Part shown: positions 15,828 to 23,380 of the stretch, piece after piece
How positions within the stretch are numbered: the stretch's first letter is position 1
How the letters are laid out: every line of letters starts with the position of its first letter
Assembly (NCBI GenBank): GCA_910583615.1
Contig: CAJTXP010000045.1
Location: 1 to 30,562 of the forward strand
Length of the DNA: 30,562 nt
Direction of reading: 5' to 3'
From: an uncultured Lachnospiraceae bacterium
Lineage (GTDB): Bacteria > Bacillota > Clostridia > Lachnospirales > Lachnospiraceae
The notes under the pieces: generated by a model
Databases searched by the model: none
Seen by the model: the letters and a program-made list of their open reading frames with translations, nothing else
What the model was told of the DNA's origin: nothing
Translations under genes and position numbers: made by a program

Positions 15828-16736
15828 ATGAAGATAGATCGTTTGATTGGAATTATTACAATTCTGCTTCAAAATGACAAAGTAACGGCGCCTGAGTTGG
15901 CCAGACGCTTTGAGGTATCAAAGCGGACAATTAACCGTGATATAGAGGATATCTGCAAAGCTGGTATACCAATTGTCACAACACAGGGCTATGGCGGCGG
16001 CATTTCAATTGCGGATGGCTATAAGATCGATAAAACACTTTTTACGAAAAATGAGCTGCAGGATATTTTTGCGGGGCTTAGAGGGGTAGACAGTATATCA
16101 AAAGGCTCTACGCTTTCCAGTTTGGCTGACAAATTTTCTGCCGGGAGACAGCGCATCATCACAGATGATATTATTTTGATTGACCTGGCATCTCATTATC
16201 AAGCCTCGCTCATACCCAAAATCGATCTGATAAAAAGAGCAATCTTAACAAAACATATTTTGGTGTTTCAATATTATTATCAAAAAGGTGAAACAAAACG
16301 CCGAATAGAACCATATCTTTTGGTTTTTAAGTGGTCATCATGGTATGTATTTGGCTTTTGCCTGGACAGACAGGCTTATCGCCTGTTCAAGCTGAACCGC
16401 CTTTGGGATTTACAAATAGACGAAAAAATATTTTCAGAACGAGAAATTCCTCAGAAAGAATTGTTATTTGACGATTACCTTTCAGAGAGCAAGGTCTATT
16501 TGAGAGCGGTATTCGAGGGAAGTGAAAAATATCGTTTAATTGATGAATACGGAATAGACAGCTTCTCCACAAGAGCAGATGGGAAATTGCTGTTTGAACG
16601 GGATTTTGCAAGCTACAAGAATATGCGGGAGTGGATATTCAGTTTTGGGGATAAAGTGTCCGTATTAGCTCCCAAAGAATTAAGGAATGATCGAGAAAGG
16701 CAGGCAAAAAATATTCTGAAGCAACATGACATATAG
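15828..16736 (+). CDS. HTH-WYL (YafY-type) transcriptional regulator
   Basis: A 302-aa DNA-binding protein. Residues 1-60 form an HTH_11 domain (MKIDRLIGIITILLQNDKVT, then LARRFEVSKRTINRDIEDI). The WYL ligand-sensing domain spans about 135-210, with KRRIEPYLLVFKWSSWYVFG and YRLFKLNRL matching the conserved Arg and Trp-Tyr positions. A C-terminal WCX-like extension follows. WYL proteins bind nucleotides or nucleic-acid signals in several known cases; here the ligand is unknown. It probably controls itself and the DUF3795-like gene 47 bp downstream. The gene is A+T-rich compared with its neighbours. Confidence 0.9.
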   Translation: MKIDRLIGIITILLQNDKVTAPELARRFEVSKRTINRDIEDICKAGIPIVTTQGYGGGISIADGYKIDKTLFTKNELQDIFAGLRGVDSISKGSTLSSLADKFSAGRQRIITDDIILIDLASHYQASLIPKIDLIKRAILTKHILVFQYYYQKGETKRRIEPYLLVFKWSSWYVFGFCLDRQAYRLFKLNRLWDLQIDEKIFSEREIPQKELLFDDYLSESKVYLRAVFEGSEKYRLIDEYGIDSFSTRADGKLLFERDFASYKNMREWIFSFGDKVSVLAPKELRNDRERQAKNILKQHDI

Positions 16737-16783
16737 CCGTCGTGTTACCTGTGGTATGATGGGAAGCAAGGAGGGATAAATAC

Positions 16784-17059
16784 ATGATTGAATCAAGATG
16801 CGGACTTTTATGCAGCGAATGTTCCTATCAAGAGCAAGTCGGCTGTAAGGGCTGTATAAACATTACAAAACCGTTTTGGGGCGATAGCTGTCCGGTAAAA
16901 TCCTGTTGTGAAAGGGAAGGGCTTGAGCATTGTGGACAATGTGAAAAATTCCCCTGTGAACTACTGAATCAATTTGCTTACGATGAAAAGCAGGGCGATC
17001 ATGGGAAACGGATAGAGCAATGCAGATGCTGGCTTGAAAAGTCCAACTTATGTACATAA
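16784..17059 (+). CDS. Cysteine-rich DUF3795-like protein
   Basis: This 91-aa protein starts MIESRCGLLCSECSYQEQVG. It has about 14 Cys in CGLLCSEC, CKGCI, CPVKSCCE, HCGQCEKFPC and CRCW arrangements, which fit the DUF3795 family and suggest a bound metal or Fe-S cluster. AAGGAGG precedes the ATG at good spacing. The pairing with a WYL/YafY-type regulator suggests one transcription unit. The function is unknown for the family. Confidence 0.75.
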   Translation: MIESRCGLLCSECSYQEQVGCKGCINITKPFWGDSCPVKSCCEREGLEHCGQCEKFPCELLNQFAYDEKQGDHGKRIEQCRCWLEKSNLCT

Positions 17060-17117
17060 TATTCTACGGAAAAAATCAATGATTTTACATGGCTTGTCTT
17101 CGCTGTAAAACTGCCTG

Positions 17118-17146
17118 TTTTCACATCCATGAATCTGTGATATGAT
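17118..17146 (+). promoter_or_regulatory. Promoter in front of the Imm51-like gene
   Basis: TTTTCA (17118-17123), a 17-bp spacer and TATGAT (17141-17146). A dyad TCACA-N10-TGTGA (17121-17140) fills the spacer and could be an operator. Confidence 0.5.
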
Positions 17147-17227
17147 AAAGGAACAGAAGCATTCTGTCTGAAGCCACATACGGGCGGCGGGAGGGCGGAA
17201 GCGGAACTTTAAATAAGAGGACTAATT

Positions 17228-17587
17228 ATGACTGACTATGTAAAAACGCACAAAGACGACAAATGGATCGCCGTATGGTTTTATAATGAGGAGGAAAAGC
17301 CCCTGGCCATCGGCGAAAAGATGTATGAGATCAATGAGAATGCATACATGAACGGATACAACTGGGACGCCCTTTTCAACTATTATCTCTCCGAACACGC
17401 CCCCGAACTTCTGGAGGGCCTGGAAAGCGACCCGGAAGCCGGCTCCTATGCCGCTTATTATCCGCCCTCGGAGGAAAATGAGAAAAAGGCAGAGCGCTTT
17501 GCCCGGATCATCGTTTCCCTGATCGAAAATGAAGAAGAACTGTATCGGATCATCCGGGAAAAAGGGGATGAGATTGAGTGGGATTAA
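17228..17587 (+). CDS. Imm51-like immunity protein
   Basis: This 119-aa acidic protein opens MTDYVKTHKDDKWIAVWFYN. Blocks PLAIGEKMYEINENAYMNGY, NWDALFNYYLSEHAPELLEG and SDPEAGSYAAYYPP fit the Imm51 family of polymorphic-toxin immunity proteins: the NGYxW motif, then YL..xPEL, then DPEAGxY. AAGAGGA lies in front of the ATG. No toxin with a secretion domain is visible nearby, so it would be an orphan immunity gene, perhaps protecting against toxins of neighbouring cells. The assignment rests on motif memory. Confidence 0.65.
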   Translation: MTDYVKTHKDDKWIAVWFYNEEEKPLAIGEKMYEINENAYMNGYNWDALFNYYLSEHAPELLEGLESDPEAGSYAAYYPPSEENEKKAERFARIIVSLIENEEELYRIIREKGDEIEWD

Positions 17588-17603
17588 TTTCGGAGGCCGC
17601 CAA

Positions 17604-17993
17604 ATGAAACAGACCCTGCACTACACCGACGAAAAATCAGACAAGTTCTGGCAGATTGAGACCGGCGGCTGCGCTCTGGTGGTCAACTGGGGCAGAACCG
17701 GCACCGCCGAACAGTTAAAAACACAGGCTCCCCAGACTTATCACGGACTTCCCGGCGAACAGGAGATCCTGCAGACCGACCAGGTGATTCTGGCGGCAGC
17801 GCTGGGCCAGATCAAGATCATGGGAAGCCTGGAGCCGGCGCTTAAGGCGGGATCTGACGCGGTGGGCCGACGAACATGCACGCTAAAGGAGAAAGCGATA
17901 GATGAAACTGAAAAATATACTGATCGTCGTGAAGGATCTGGAACGATCCAGAAAATTTTACCACGACCTGTTCGGTCTCGAACTGCTGCTTGA
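17604..17993 (+). pseudogene. WGR-domain gene, probably damaged
   Basis: The start MKQTLHYTDEKSDKFWQIET and the following VVNWGRTGTAEQLKT are typical of a WGR domain (about residues 1-40). After this the usual remainder of the domain cannot be recognised, and the frame runs 92 bp into the following VOC gene before a stop. This suggests a deletion or frameshift after about codon 42. A +1 frame in the same DNA ends with TAA at 17894, just before the VOC gene Shine-Dalgarno, which could mark the original end. CGGAGG lies in front of the ATG, 16 bp after the Imm51-like gene. The WGR domain is known as a nucleic-acid-binding module of PARPs and also occurs alone in bacteria. Confidence 0.5.
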
Positions 17994-18267
17994 CCAGGAC
18001 GGCAACCTGATCCTGACCGAAGGTCTTGTGCTGCAGGACGAAACGATCTGGAAGAAATTTCTCGGCAGAGAGACCATTCCGGAGAACAACGCCTGCGAAC
18101 TGTACTTTGAAGAACGTGACCTTGATGCCTTTGTCCGGAAGCTGGAAGCCCTGTACCCTTCCGTCCGGTATGTAAACCGGCTCATGACCCACAGTTGGGG
18201 GCAGAAAGTCGTCCGCTTCTACGATCCGGACGGAAATCTGATCGAAGTGGGAACGCCGATGGAATAA
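17902..18267 (+). CDS. VOC-family protein (glyoxalase/bleomycin-resistance fold)
   Basis: This 121-aa protein has the two beta-alpha-beta-beta-beta halves of the VOC fold. It opens MKLKNILIVVKDLERSRKFY and closes with VVRFYDPDGNLIEVGTPME, where the Glu is the usual metal ligand. AAAGGAGAAAGCGATAG precedes the ATG. It is a complete single-domain member. Substrate cannot be predicted; relatives isomerise, cleave or simply bind small molecules. Confidence 0.88.
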   Translation: MKLKNILIVVKDLERSRKFYHDLFGLELLLDQDGNLILTEGLVLQDETIWKKFLGRETIPENNACELYFEERDLDAFVRKLEALYPSVRYVNRLMTHSWGQKVVRFYDPDGNLIEVGTPME

Positions 18268-18376
18268 CCACCGGCGTCCGTCTGCACGATTCTTTCCCAT
18301 ATCTAATACATTTTTTCTGAACAAGAATCCCTTTTCCTCTCTATCATAATCCCGCTCTGAAAACAATAAGTAAATA

Positions 18377-18404
18377 AAAATTTATATGCAGCAGTATAAA
18401 TTTT
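18377..18404. promoter_or_regulatory. 28-bp inverted repeat upstream of the second sigma gene
   Basis: AAAATTTATA-TGCAGCAG-TATAAATTTT is a perfect 10-bp dyad with an 8-bp spacer, about 80 bp before the sigma factor ATG. Possible operator or A+T-rich promoter core. Confidence 0.4.
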
Positions 18405-18484
18405 CAAAAACCAGGAGACCATTTTCCCTTCCCATGCATCTAACTAATACAAGTACAAAATGCTGGCCGGCAGAAAGGACATTT

Positions 18485-18958
18485 ATGAAGAAAGAACAGT
18501 TGGGACAACTGATCCTTGCATCGGAAGAAACCATGTACCATGTGGCGAAATCACTGCTCATCCGTGATGCAGACTGCGCCGATGCAATACAGGAAGCCAT
18601 CGTAAAAGCATTTACAAATCTGCATACTCTGCGGCAGGATTCCTACGCAAAAACATGGCTTGTACGGATCCTGATCAACGAATGCTATACTCTCATGCGC
18701 AGAGAAAAACGTCTCGTACCGCTGGAAGAATACCAGCAGCCGGAGAATGTTCAGGAATCAAAAGACTATACCGATCTGTATGAAGCCGTCCGGCGTCTCC
18801 CGCCGGATATCCGGATCTGCGTTATCCTCTATTATCTGGAAGGATACAGCATAAAAGAAACCGCAAACATCTTAAAAGTCACGGAAAGCGCCGTTAAAAA
18901 CCGCCTTGCACGGGCAAGAAACAAAATGCGCAGAGAACTGGAACAGGCAGCTACTTAA
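18485..18958 (+). CDS. ECF-type RNA polymerase sigma factor
   Basis: This 157-aa sigma factor opens MKKEQLGQLILASEETMYHV. Region 2 covers about 20-80 (DADCADAIQEAIVKAFTNLH, KTWLVRILINECYTLMRREK) and region 4 about 100-150 (VRRLPPDIRICVILYYLEGY, SIKETANILKVTESAVKNRL). AAAGGA lies before ATG 18485; the frame is open further upstream but that stretch has no family match. It is followed after 39 bp by its membrane anti-sigma gene. The layout resembles SigV/SigW-type envelope-stress units, but the signal is not known. Confidence 0.9.
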   Translation: MKKEQLGQLILASEETMYHVAKSLLIRDADCADAIQEAIVKAFTNLHTLRQDSYAKTWLVRILINECYTLMRREKRLVPLEEYQQPENVQESKDYTDLYEAVRRLPPDIRICVILYYLEGYSIKETANILKVTESAVKNRLARARNKMRRELEQAAT

Positions 18959-18997
18959 AACAGATTGGAACAGCCGTCAGAAAATGGAGGACATACT

Positions 18998-20419
18998 ATG
19001 GGATTTGAAAATTTAAAACAGGATTTTCCAAAGATGCCGAAGGAGATACAGACCATGATCAGAAAAGAAGTCGAAAAACAGCTGATAACCGAACAGGCAA
19101 AAACAAAGAACAGAAAAACCGTGCGCAGGATGCTCGCCGCATCTCTGGCAGCCGTCATGCTGTGCGGCGTCACCGTATTTGCCGGAGTGAACCTCTACCG
19201 GATGCAGCTTCAGAAAACCGGGGAGCACGGCGTCAGCGTGGAGATCGAACAGAGTGAGGAAGCCGCTGCACAGACAGGCAGTGAATCCGCCGTCATACCC
19301 AATGTGCGGATGGAAGCCGGCTGGCTGCCGGAAGGCATGGTACGGACGGAACAGGGAAAATACAGCTATGAGAGCGCGCTGTATCAGGGCGGCGTATCCA
19401 TGACGTTCTACCGAATGGACACCGGAGATGACAAATTCGAAGTACAGCATGGGGATGTGCTTTCCAGCGAAGAATTTACAGCCGGCAAATATCAGGGCGT
19501 CTACCTGGAATATCCGGACCTGTTTGAAGATGATATTACTTTTAATCAGCGAATCTATGTAGCCTACACCGATATGCACTATGTCATGGAGATGTATGCG
19601 GCGTCCGACGTCAGCAAAGAAGATGCTCTGAAGATCGCAGAAAATGTGAAACTGATTCCTGTTGACGACACCGACCATGAGGATTTTGTAGTTGCTCAGG
19701 ACTGGAGCCTGTATCAGGATAGCGCCGACACGCGCCCGGAGGGAGAAGGATGTGAAACCGTAACCTCGGTTGCTGCAGCCGAAATGAGCAATACTCATAA
19801 GCCTGGGGACATCTTCCCCATAGGCGATCAGGGGCTGACCGCGAAAGTCGCCGACGTAAAGATCTCCAACGATCTGAGTCTTCTGGATGCTGCCTGGACC
19901 GATGCGGAACTGAAGGAGGAGACAGATGAAAGCGGATCCCTGCGTCCTGCAACCATCCAGTACCTGAAGACCGGCGGCACCGATGACCTGAGCCGGGAAA
20001 TCTCCTCCAGGGAAATACCGCAGAAACTGGTCTATGTCACCGTAGAGTACCAGAATACCGGTTCGGAAGATATGACCGACGTTCTGTTTTTCGGAGGTCT
20101 GGCACGGATCCGGGAAGCGGGCGGACAGATGCAGATCATACAGGAAGAAACGCCTGCAGACAACGAAGCGTGGGATCTGGCAGTCAATCACGGCCTGTCC
20201 GCCTTCCATGAGATGATCTACTACGATGTCCACGGCGGTGAAAGAGGAAACAACTATATCGAATGCATTCCATCCGGAGAAACCGTAACCGTGCATATGG
20301 CATGGATCGTCACAGAGGAAGAACTCTCCATGCTGTATTTGAATCTCGATCCTTCCGGCGGAAGCTATGAATTCAGTGAATCCGCCCTGAAAACAGGGTA
20401 TGTGGATATCCGGCAATAG
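18998..20419 (+). CDS. Membrane anti-sigma factor with DUF4367-like outer domain
   Basis: A 473-aa single-pass protein. A short basic N-terminal part is followed by a transmembrane helix at about 45-64 (MLAASLAAVMLCGVTVFAGV) and a large outer region. About residues 100-225 resemble the DUF4367 fold seen in Clostridia (WLPEGMV, then GVSMTFYRM, then HYVMEMYAASDVSKEDALKI). A second region, about 255-473, looks like an immunoglobulin-type DUF4352/DUF5067-like domain (KLVYVTVEYQNTGSEDMTDV). GGAGG lies 7 nt before ATG 18998. It presumably binds and inactivates the sigma factor encoded just upstream. Confidence 0.78.
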   Translation: MGFENLKQDFPKMPKEIQTMIRKEVEKQLITEQAKTKNRKTVRRMLAASLAAVMLCGVTVFAGVNLYRMQLQKTGEHGVSVEIEQSEEAAAQTGSESAVIPNVRMEAGWLPEGMVRTEQGKYSYESALYQGGVSMTFYRMDTGDDKFEVQHGDVLSSEEFTAGKYQGVYLEYPDLFEDDITFNQRIYVAYTDMHYVMEMYAASDVSKEDALKIAENVKLIPVDDTDHEDFVVAQDWSLYQDSADTRPEGEGCETVTSVAAAEMSNTHKPGDIFPIGDQGLTAKVADVKISNDLSLLDAAWTDAELKEETDESGSLRPATIQYLKTGGTDDLSREISSREIPQKLVYVTVEYQNTGSEDMTDVLFFGGLARIREAGGQMQIIQEETPADNEAWDLAVNHGLSAFHEMIYYDVHGGERGNNYIECIPSGETVTVHMAWIVTEEELSMLYLNLDPSGGSYEFSESALKTGYVDIRQ

Positions 20420-20462
20420 AAAGCATTCAAACTGCAGATGCCTTACAGCAGAAAAGTACAGT

Positions 20463-20490
20463 ACAGGCAGGAAAAATTTATCCTGCCTGT
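20463..20490. terminator. Hairpin between convergent genes, possible bidirectional terminator
   Basis: ACAGGCAGGA-AAAATTTA-TCCTGCCTGT is a perfect 10-bp stem with an 8-nt loop, placed between the convergent anti-sigma and ung genes. Neither side has a clear T-run; the minus side has only TACTTTTC further on. Position supports a terminator role but the motif is incomplete. Confidence 0.45.
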
Positions 20491-20515
20491 AACCGGACAG
20501 CCGGACCGGAAATGG

Positions 20516-21193
20516 TCATGACAGGTTCTCAATCTGCCAGTCGATGGGCTCCAGCCCGTTCCTCTTCAGGAACTCATTGGTCTGACTGAAATGTTTGCAT
20601 CCAAAGAAACCGTTATGTGCGGACAGAGGACTTGGATGAGCCGCGGTCAGGATCAGATGCTTCGGATTGTGAAGCATGGATTTCTTCGACTGCGCCGGTC
20701 TGCCCCAGAGCAGATAGACGATGGGGCGGTCCTGTTCATTCAAAATGCGGATGGCGGCATCCGTGAATTCCTCCCAGCCGATCCCCCGGTGAGAATTGGC
20801 CTGGTGAGCGCATACGGTCAGGACCGTATTCAAAAGCAGCACTCCCTGTTTTGCCCATTTTTCCAGATAGCCGTTATTGGGAATATAACAGCCCAGGTCG
20901 CTTTGAAGCTCTTTATAAATATTGACCAGAGAAGGCGGAGTCTTTACTCCCGGCTTTACAGAAAAAGAAAGCCCGTGAGCCTGTCCGTCTCCGTGATAAG
21001 GATCCTGTCCCAGGATCACCACTTTTACCTCTGACAAAGGTGTAAAATCAAACGCATTGAAAATGTCATTTGCCGGAGGAAAGACCAGTCTGGTATTATA
21101 TTCCTCCTGTACTTTCTTGTACAGTTCCTTGTAATATGGCTTGGAAAATTCCGATTTCAGCGGCTCCAGCCAGTCATTTTGAATCATTCCCAT
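20516..21193 (-). CDS. ung: Uracil-DNA glycosylase (family 1)
   Basis: Ung removes uracil from DNA to start base-excision repair. The 225-aa product has the water-activating loop GQDPYHGDGQAHGLSFSV with the catalytic Asp64, the NTVLTV segment, and the minor-groove loop HPSPLSAHNGFFGCKHF with the second catalytic His. ATG 21193 is chosen because AAGGAG lies about 9 nt upstream; an ATG at 21229 is in frame but less supported. It ends the run of minus-strand genes from the his unit, 95 bp after hisF, and is convergent with the anti-sigma gene. Confidence 0.96.
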   Translation of the reverse strand: MGMIQNDWLEPLKSEFSKPYYKELYKKVQEEYNTRLVFPPANDIFNAFDFTPLSEVKVVILGQDPYHGDGQAHGLSFSVKPGVKTPPSLVNIYKELQSDLGCYIPNNGYLEKWAKQGVLLLNTVLTVCAHQANSHRGIGWEEFTDAAIRILNEQDRPIVYLLWGRPAQSKKSMLHNPKHLILTAAHPSPLSAHNGFFGCKHFSQTNEFLKRNGLEPIDWQIENLS

Positions 21194-21288
21194 TTTTGGT
21201 TTCTCCTTTGTATCTTTTTCTCTTTTCAAGGCAGGCGTCCTGACTGTTCTGCCTTTTCCTTCTCTTTGCAGCGATATTCCCGGCAGCC

Positions 21289-22050
21289 TTACAGCCGGAC
21301 CGGAACCCCATGCTCTTTAAGGTAGCTTTTCACTTCACAAATCTCCAGTTCCTTATAATGGAACAGCGAAGCCGCAAGCGCCGCATCCGCCTTTCCGTCT
21401 GTGAGCGCCTCCCGGAAATGCTCCAGCGTACCTGCACCGCCGGAGGCAATGACCGGAACCGGCACCTGCTCCGCAATGGTACGGGTCAGCTCGATATCAT
21501 AACCCGCTTTTGTACCGTCGCAGTCCATACTGGTCAAAAGAATCTCTCCTGCCCCCAGATCGCACGCCTGCCTGGCCCAGTCTACCGCATCGATCCCCAT
21601 GTCCACGCGCCCGCCGTTCTTATAGATATTCCAGCCGCTCCCGTCTTCCCTTCTGCGGGCGTCGATGGCCACTACCACGCATTGGCTCCCGAACTTGTCC
21701 GCCGCTTCCCGGATCAGTTCCGGCCGCATGATCGCAGCCGAATTCACGGATATTTTATCTGCGCCTTCCCGAAGAAGCGTCCGGAAATCCTCCACCGTAC
21801 GGATACCGCCGCCCACGGTAAAGGGAATGAACACGGTCTTAGCCACCCGGCGTACCATATCCACCACCGTATTTCTGGCATCGGAAGACGCGGTGATGTC
21901 CAGGAACACCAGTTCGTCCGCTCCCGCCCGGTCATAGGCCGCCGCAATCTCCACCGGATCCCCTGCATCCTTTAAATTTACAAAATTCACGCCTTTTACC
22001 ACCCGTCCATTATGTACATCCAGACAGGGGATGATTCTCTTTGTAAGCAT
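21289..22050 (-). CDS. hisF: Imidazole glycerol phosphate synthase subunit HisF
   Basis: This 253-aa TIM-barrel cyclase closes the imidazole ring from PRFAR and ammonia, yielding IGP and AICAR in histidine synthesis. It opens MLTKRIIPCLDVHNGRVVKG, with Asp11 as catalytic acid, and has VVVAIDARR with the second catalytic Asp. Phosphate-binding glycines appear in FTVGGGIRT and VIASGGAGTLEH. Its ammonia comes from HisH, encoded 63 bp upstream. CAGGAGACAG precedes the ATG. No other histidine genes lie in the window. Confidence 0.97.
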   Translation of the reverse strand: MLTKRIIPCLDVHNGRVVKGVNFVNLKDAGDPVEIAAAYDRAGADELVFLDITASSDARNTVVDMVRRVAKTVFIPFTVGGGIRTVEDFRTLLREGADKISVNSAAIMRPELIREAADKFGSQCVVVAIDARRREDGSGWNIYKNGGRVDMGIDAVDWARQACDLGAGEILLTSMDCDGTKAGYDIELTRTIAEQVPVPVIASGGAGTLEHFREALTDGKADAALAASLFHYKELEICEVKSYLKEHGVPVRL

Positions 22051-22113
22051 ATATTCTGTCTCCTGTTAAAATCCCGTTAAAGCCATCTTAAGCGCTTCAA
22101 ATCTTCTGTTGTT

Positions 22114-22719
22114 TCACAGTTCTGCAAAATTCTTCAGGATCCGAAGCCCTGTCCCGCTGCTTTTCTCCGGATGAAACTGGCAACCAAACACAAGATCCTG
22201 CTCCACTGAAGCGTGAATCAATGTCCCGTAACGGGTCGTTGCCTTCACGATCTGTTCCTCTTCTGCCTTCAGATAATAGGAATGGACAAAATACACGTAC
22301 GGCTCCGTCTCCAGGCCGCAAAACAACCTTCCATCATTCTGAAGCTTCAGGGAATTCCAGCCCATATGCGGGATCTTCAACCCTTCCTCGTCAGGGATCC
22401 GCAGAATCTCTCCTTTCAGAATGCCGAGTCCTTTCACGCCGGGCGCCTCATCACTCCTCTCAAATAAAAGCTGCAGCCCCAGGCAGATCCCCAGAAACGG
22501 CGTTTTTTTCTCCACGATCTCATGAATCACGTCCACCAGCCCGTATTCCTTAAGATGTCCCATGGCGTCGCCGAAAGCGCCCACTCCCGGCAGGATCACT
22601 TTATCCGCCCCAAGCAGCGCTTCCCGGTCGCGGGTAACGCAGACCTCCTGCCCCAGCTTTCCAAGCGCCTTTTCCACACTCCGTATATTACCAGCATCAT
22701 AATCGATCAGTGCGATCAT
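22114..22719 (-). CDS. hisH: Imidazole glycerol phosphate synthase glutaminase subunit HisH
   Basis: This 201-aa class I glutamine amidotransferase feeds ammonia to HisF. It opens MIALIDYDAGNIRSVEKALG. The nucleophile elbow is FLGICLGLQLLF with Cys79, and the His-Glu pair is visible in FGCQFHPEKSSGTG near the C-terminus. The oxyanion strand shows as PGVGAFGDAM. GGAGG lies 6 nt before the ATG, which overlaps the stop of the sirtuin-like gene by 4 bp, so translation is likely coupled to it. Confidence 0.97.
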   Translation of the reverse strand: MIALIDYDAGNIRSVEKALGKLGQEVCVTRDREALLGADKVILPGVGAFGDAMGHLKEYGLVDVIHEIVEKKTPFLGICLGLQLLFERSDEAPGVKGLGILKGEILRIPDEEGLKIPHMGWNSLKLQNDGRLFCGLETEPYVYFVHSYYLKAEEEQIVKATTRYGTLIHASVEQDLVFGCQFHPEKSSGTGLRILKNFAEL

Positions 22720-23204
22720 TTTGTCTCCTCCCTGCTCTCTGTCAGAAATACCAACGGATCCTCCTGTATGGAAACTCCCCGCCCGGCGATCTCCGCAGAC
22801 AGCTGGGGAAAATTTCTGTGAATCCGAATGTATCTGGACTTCTGGTTAAAATAACAGGTTCTCTCAAAAGGAAACCGGACAATCTCCGGATGTGCAAACC
22901 CAACTCCCAGTTCCAGGATGCAGAGCTTCTGATTCAGTGTAAAAGAAAGCCAGTGAAGGTAGTCCTCCCAGCTTTTTTGTTCTTCTCCCTCAGCCAGAGG
23001 AAGAGTGATCTGCTCTGCCAGAAGCCCCGCCTCTTCCAGTTCCCTGCGTTTTCCCGAAAGGCTTACGATAAAATAGTCTTTTTTTTCCAGAAGTTCCGCC
23101 AGCGCTTTATAGAACGACGCCATGTCGCCGGACAGCTCCTCTCCAAGTCCCACCAGCACCAGATTGGCACTCCTGACTTCTCTCTTTAACTCCTCGTACG
23201 TCAT
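22716..23204 (-). CDS. Small Sir2-like (Rossmann-type) protein
   Basis: This 162-aa protein opens MTYEELKREVRSANLVLVGL, then GEELSGD and FYKALAELLEKKDYFIVSLS. Its second half has CILELGVGFAHPEIVRFPFE and RYIRIHRNFPQLSAEI, which resembles the end of the sirtuin Rossmann fold (LxLGVGxxxPxIIRxPFE, then INxxxP). The catalytic His and zinc-binding cysteines of true sirtuins are absent, so deacetylase activity is doubtful; NAD or ADP-ribose binding is possible. It is first in an operon with hisH and hisF and overlaps hisH by 4 bp. AAAGGA lies before the ATG. Confidence 0.7.
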   Translation of the reverse strand: MTYEELKREVRSANLVLVGLGEELSGDMASFYKALAELLEKKDYFIVSLSGKRRELEEAGLLAEQITLPLAEGEEQKSWEDYLHWLSFTLNQKLCILELGVGFAHPEIVRFPFERTCYFNQKSRYIRIHRNFPQLSAEIAGRGVSIQEDPLVFLTESREETK

Positions 23205-23231
23205 ATGCCATGTCCTTTCTGCGTTATGACA

Positions 23232-23260
23232 AGTATACTCAATTTTCTGGAGGTCTGCAA
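23232..23260 (-). promoter_or_regulatory. Promoter of the sir2-like/hisH/hisF operon
   Basis: TTGCAG (23260-23255), exactly 17 bp, TATACT (23237-23232). The ATG follows 28 bp after the -10. Strong sigma-A-type match. Confidence 0.7.
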
Positions 23261-23283
23261 GCAGTTTACTGATTATTTTATGC

Positions 23284-23312
23284 TTTTCATGCCGTGCGGT
23301 TTCTGATATACT
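23284..23312 (+). promoter_or_regulatory. Promoter of the polytopic membrane protein gene
   Basis: TTTTCA (23284-23289), 17 bp, TATACT (23307-23312) with TG one base upstream (extended -10). It is divergent from the his-unit promoter, with about 24 bp between the two -35 boxes. Confidence 0.6.
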
Positions 23313-23380
23313 AAAGCATATACAGCCGAATGCCCTGCATTCTCATGAACACCGCCATTCTGCCCTGAAAAGAGAGTACC

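Noticed and set aside
17083..17110. TTTTACA-N14-TGTAAAA inverted repeat
   Set aside because: Arms are short and A+T-rich with no T-run; not enough to call a terminator or operator.
19013..20416. 467-codon minus-strand frame opposite the second anti-sigma gene
   Set aside because: The plus strand has a ribosome-binding site, a transmembrane helix and operon context; the antisense frame is rich in Phe, His and Ile with no recognised domain.
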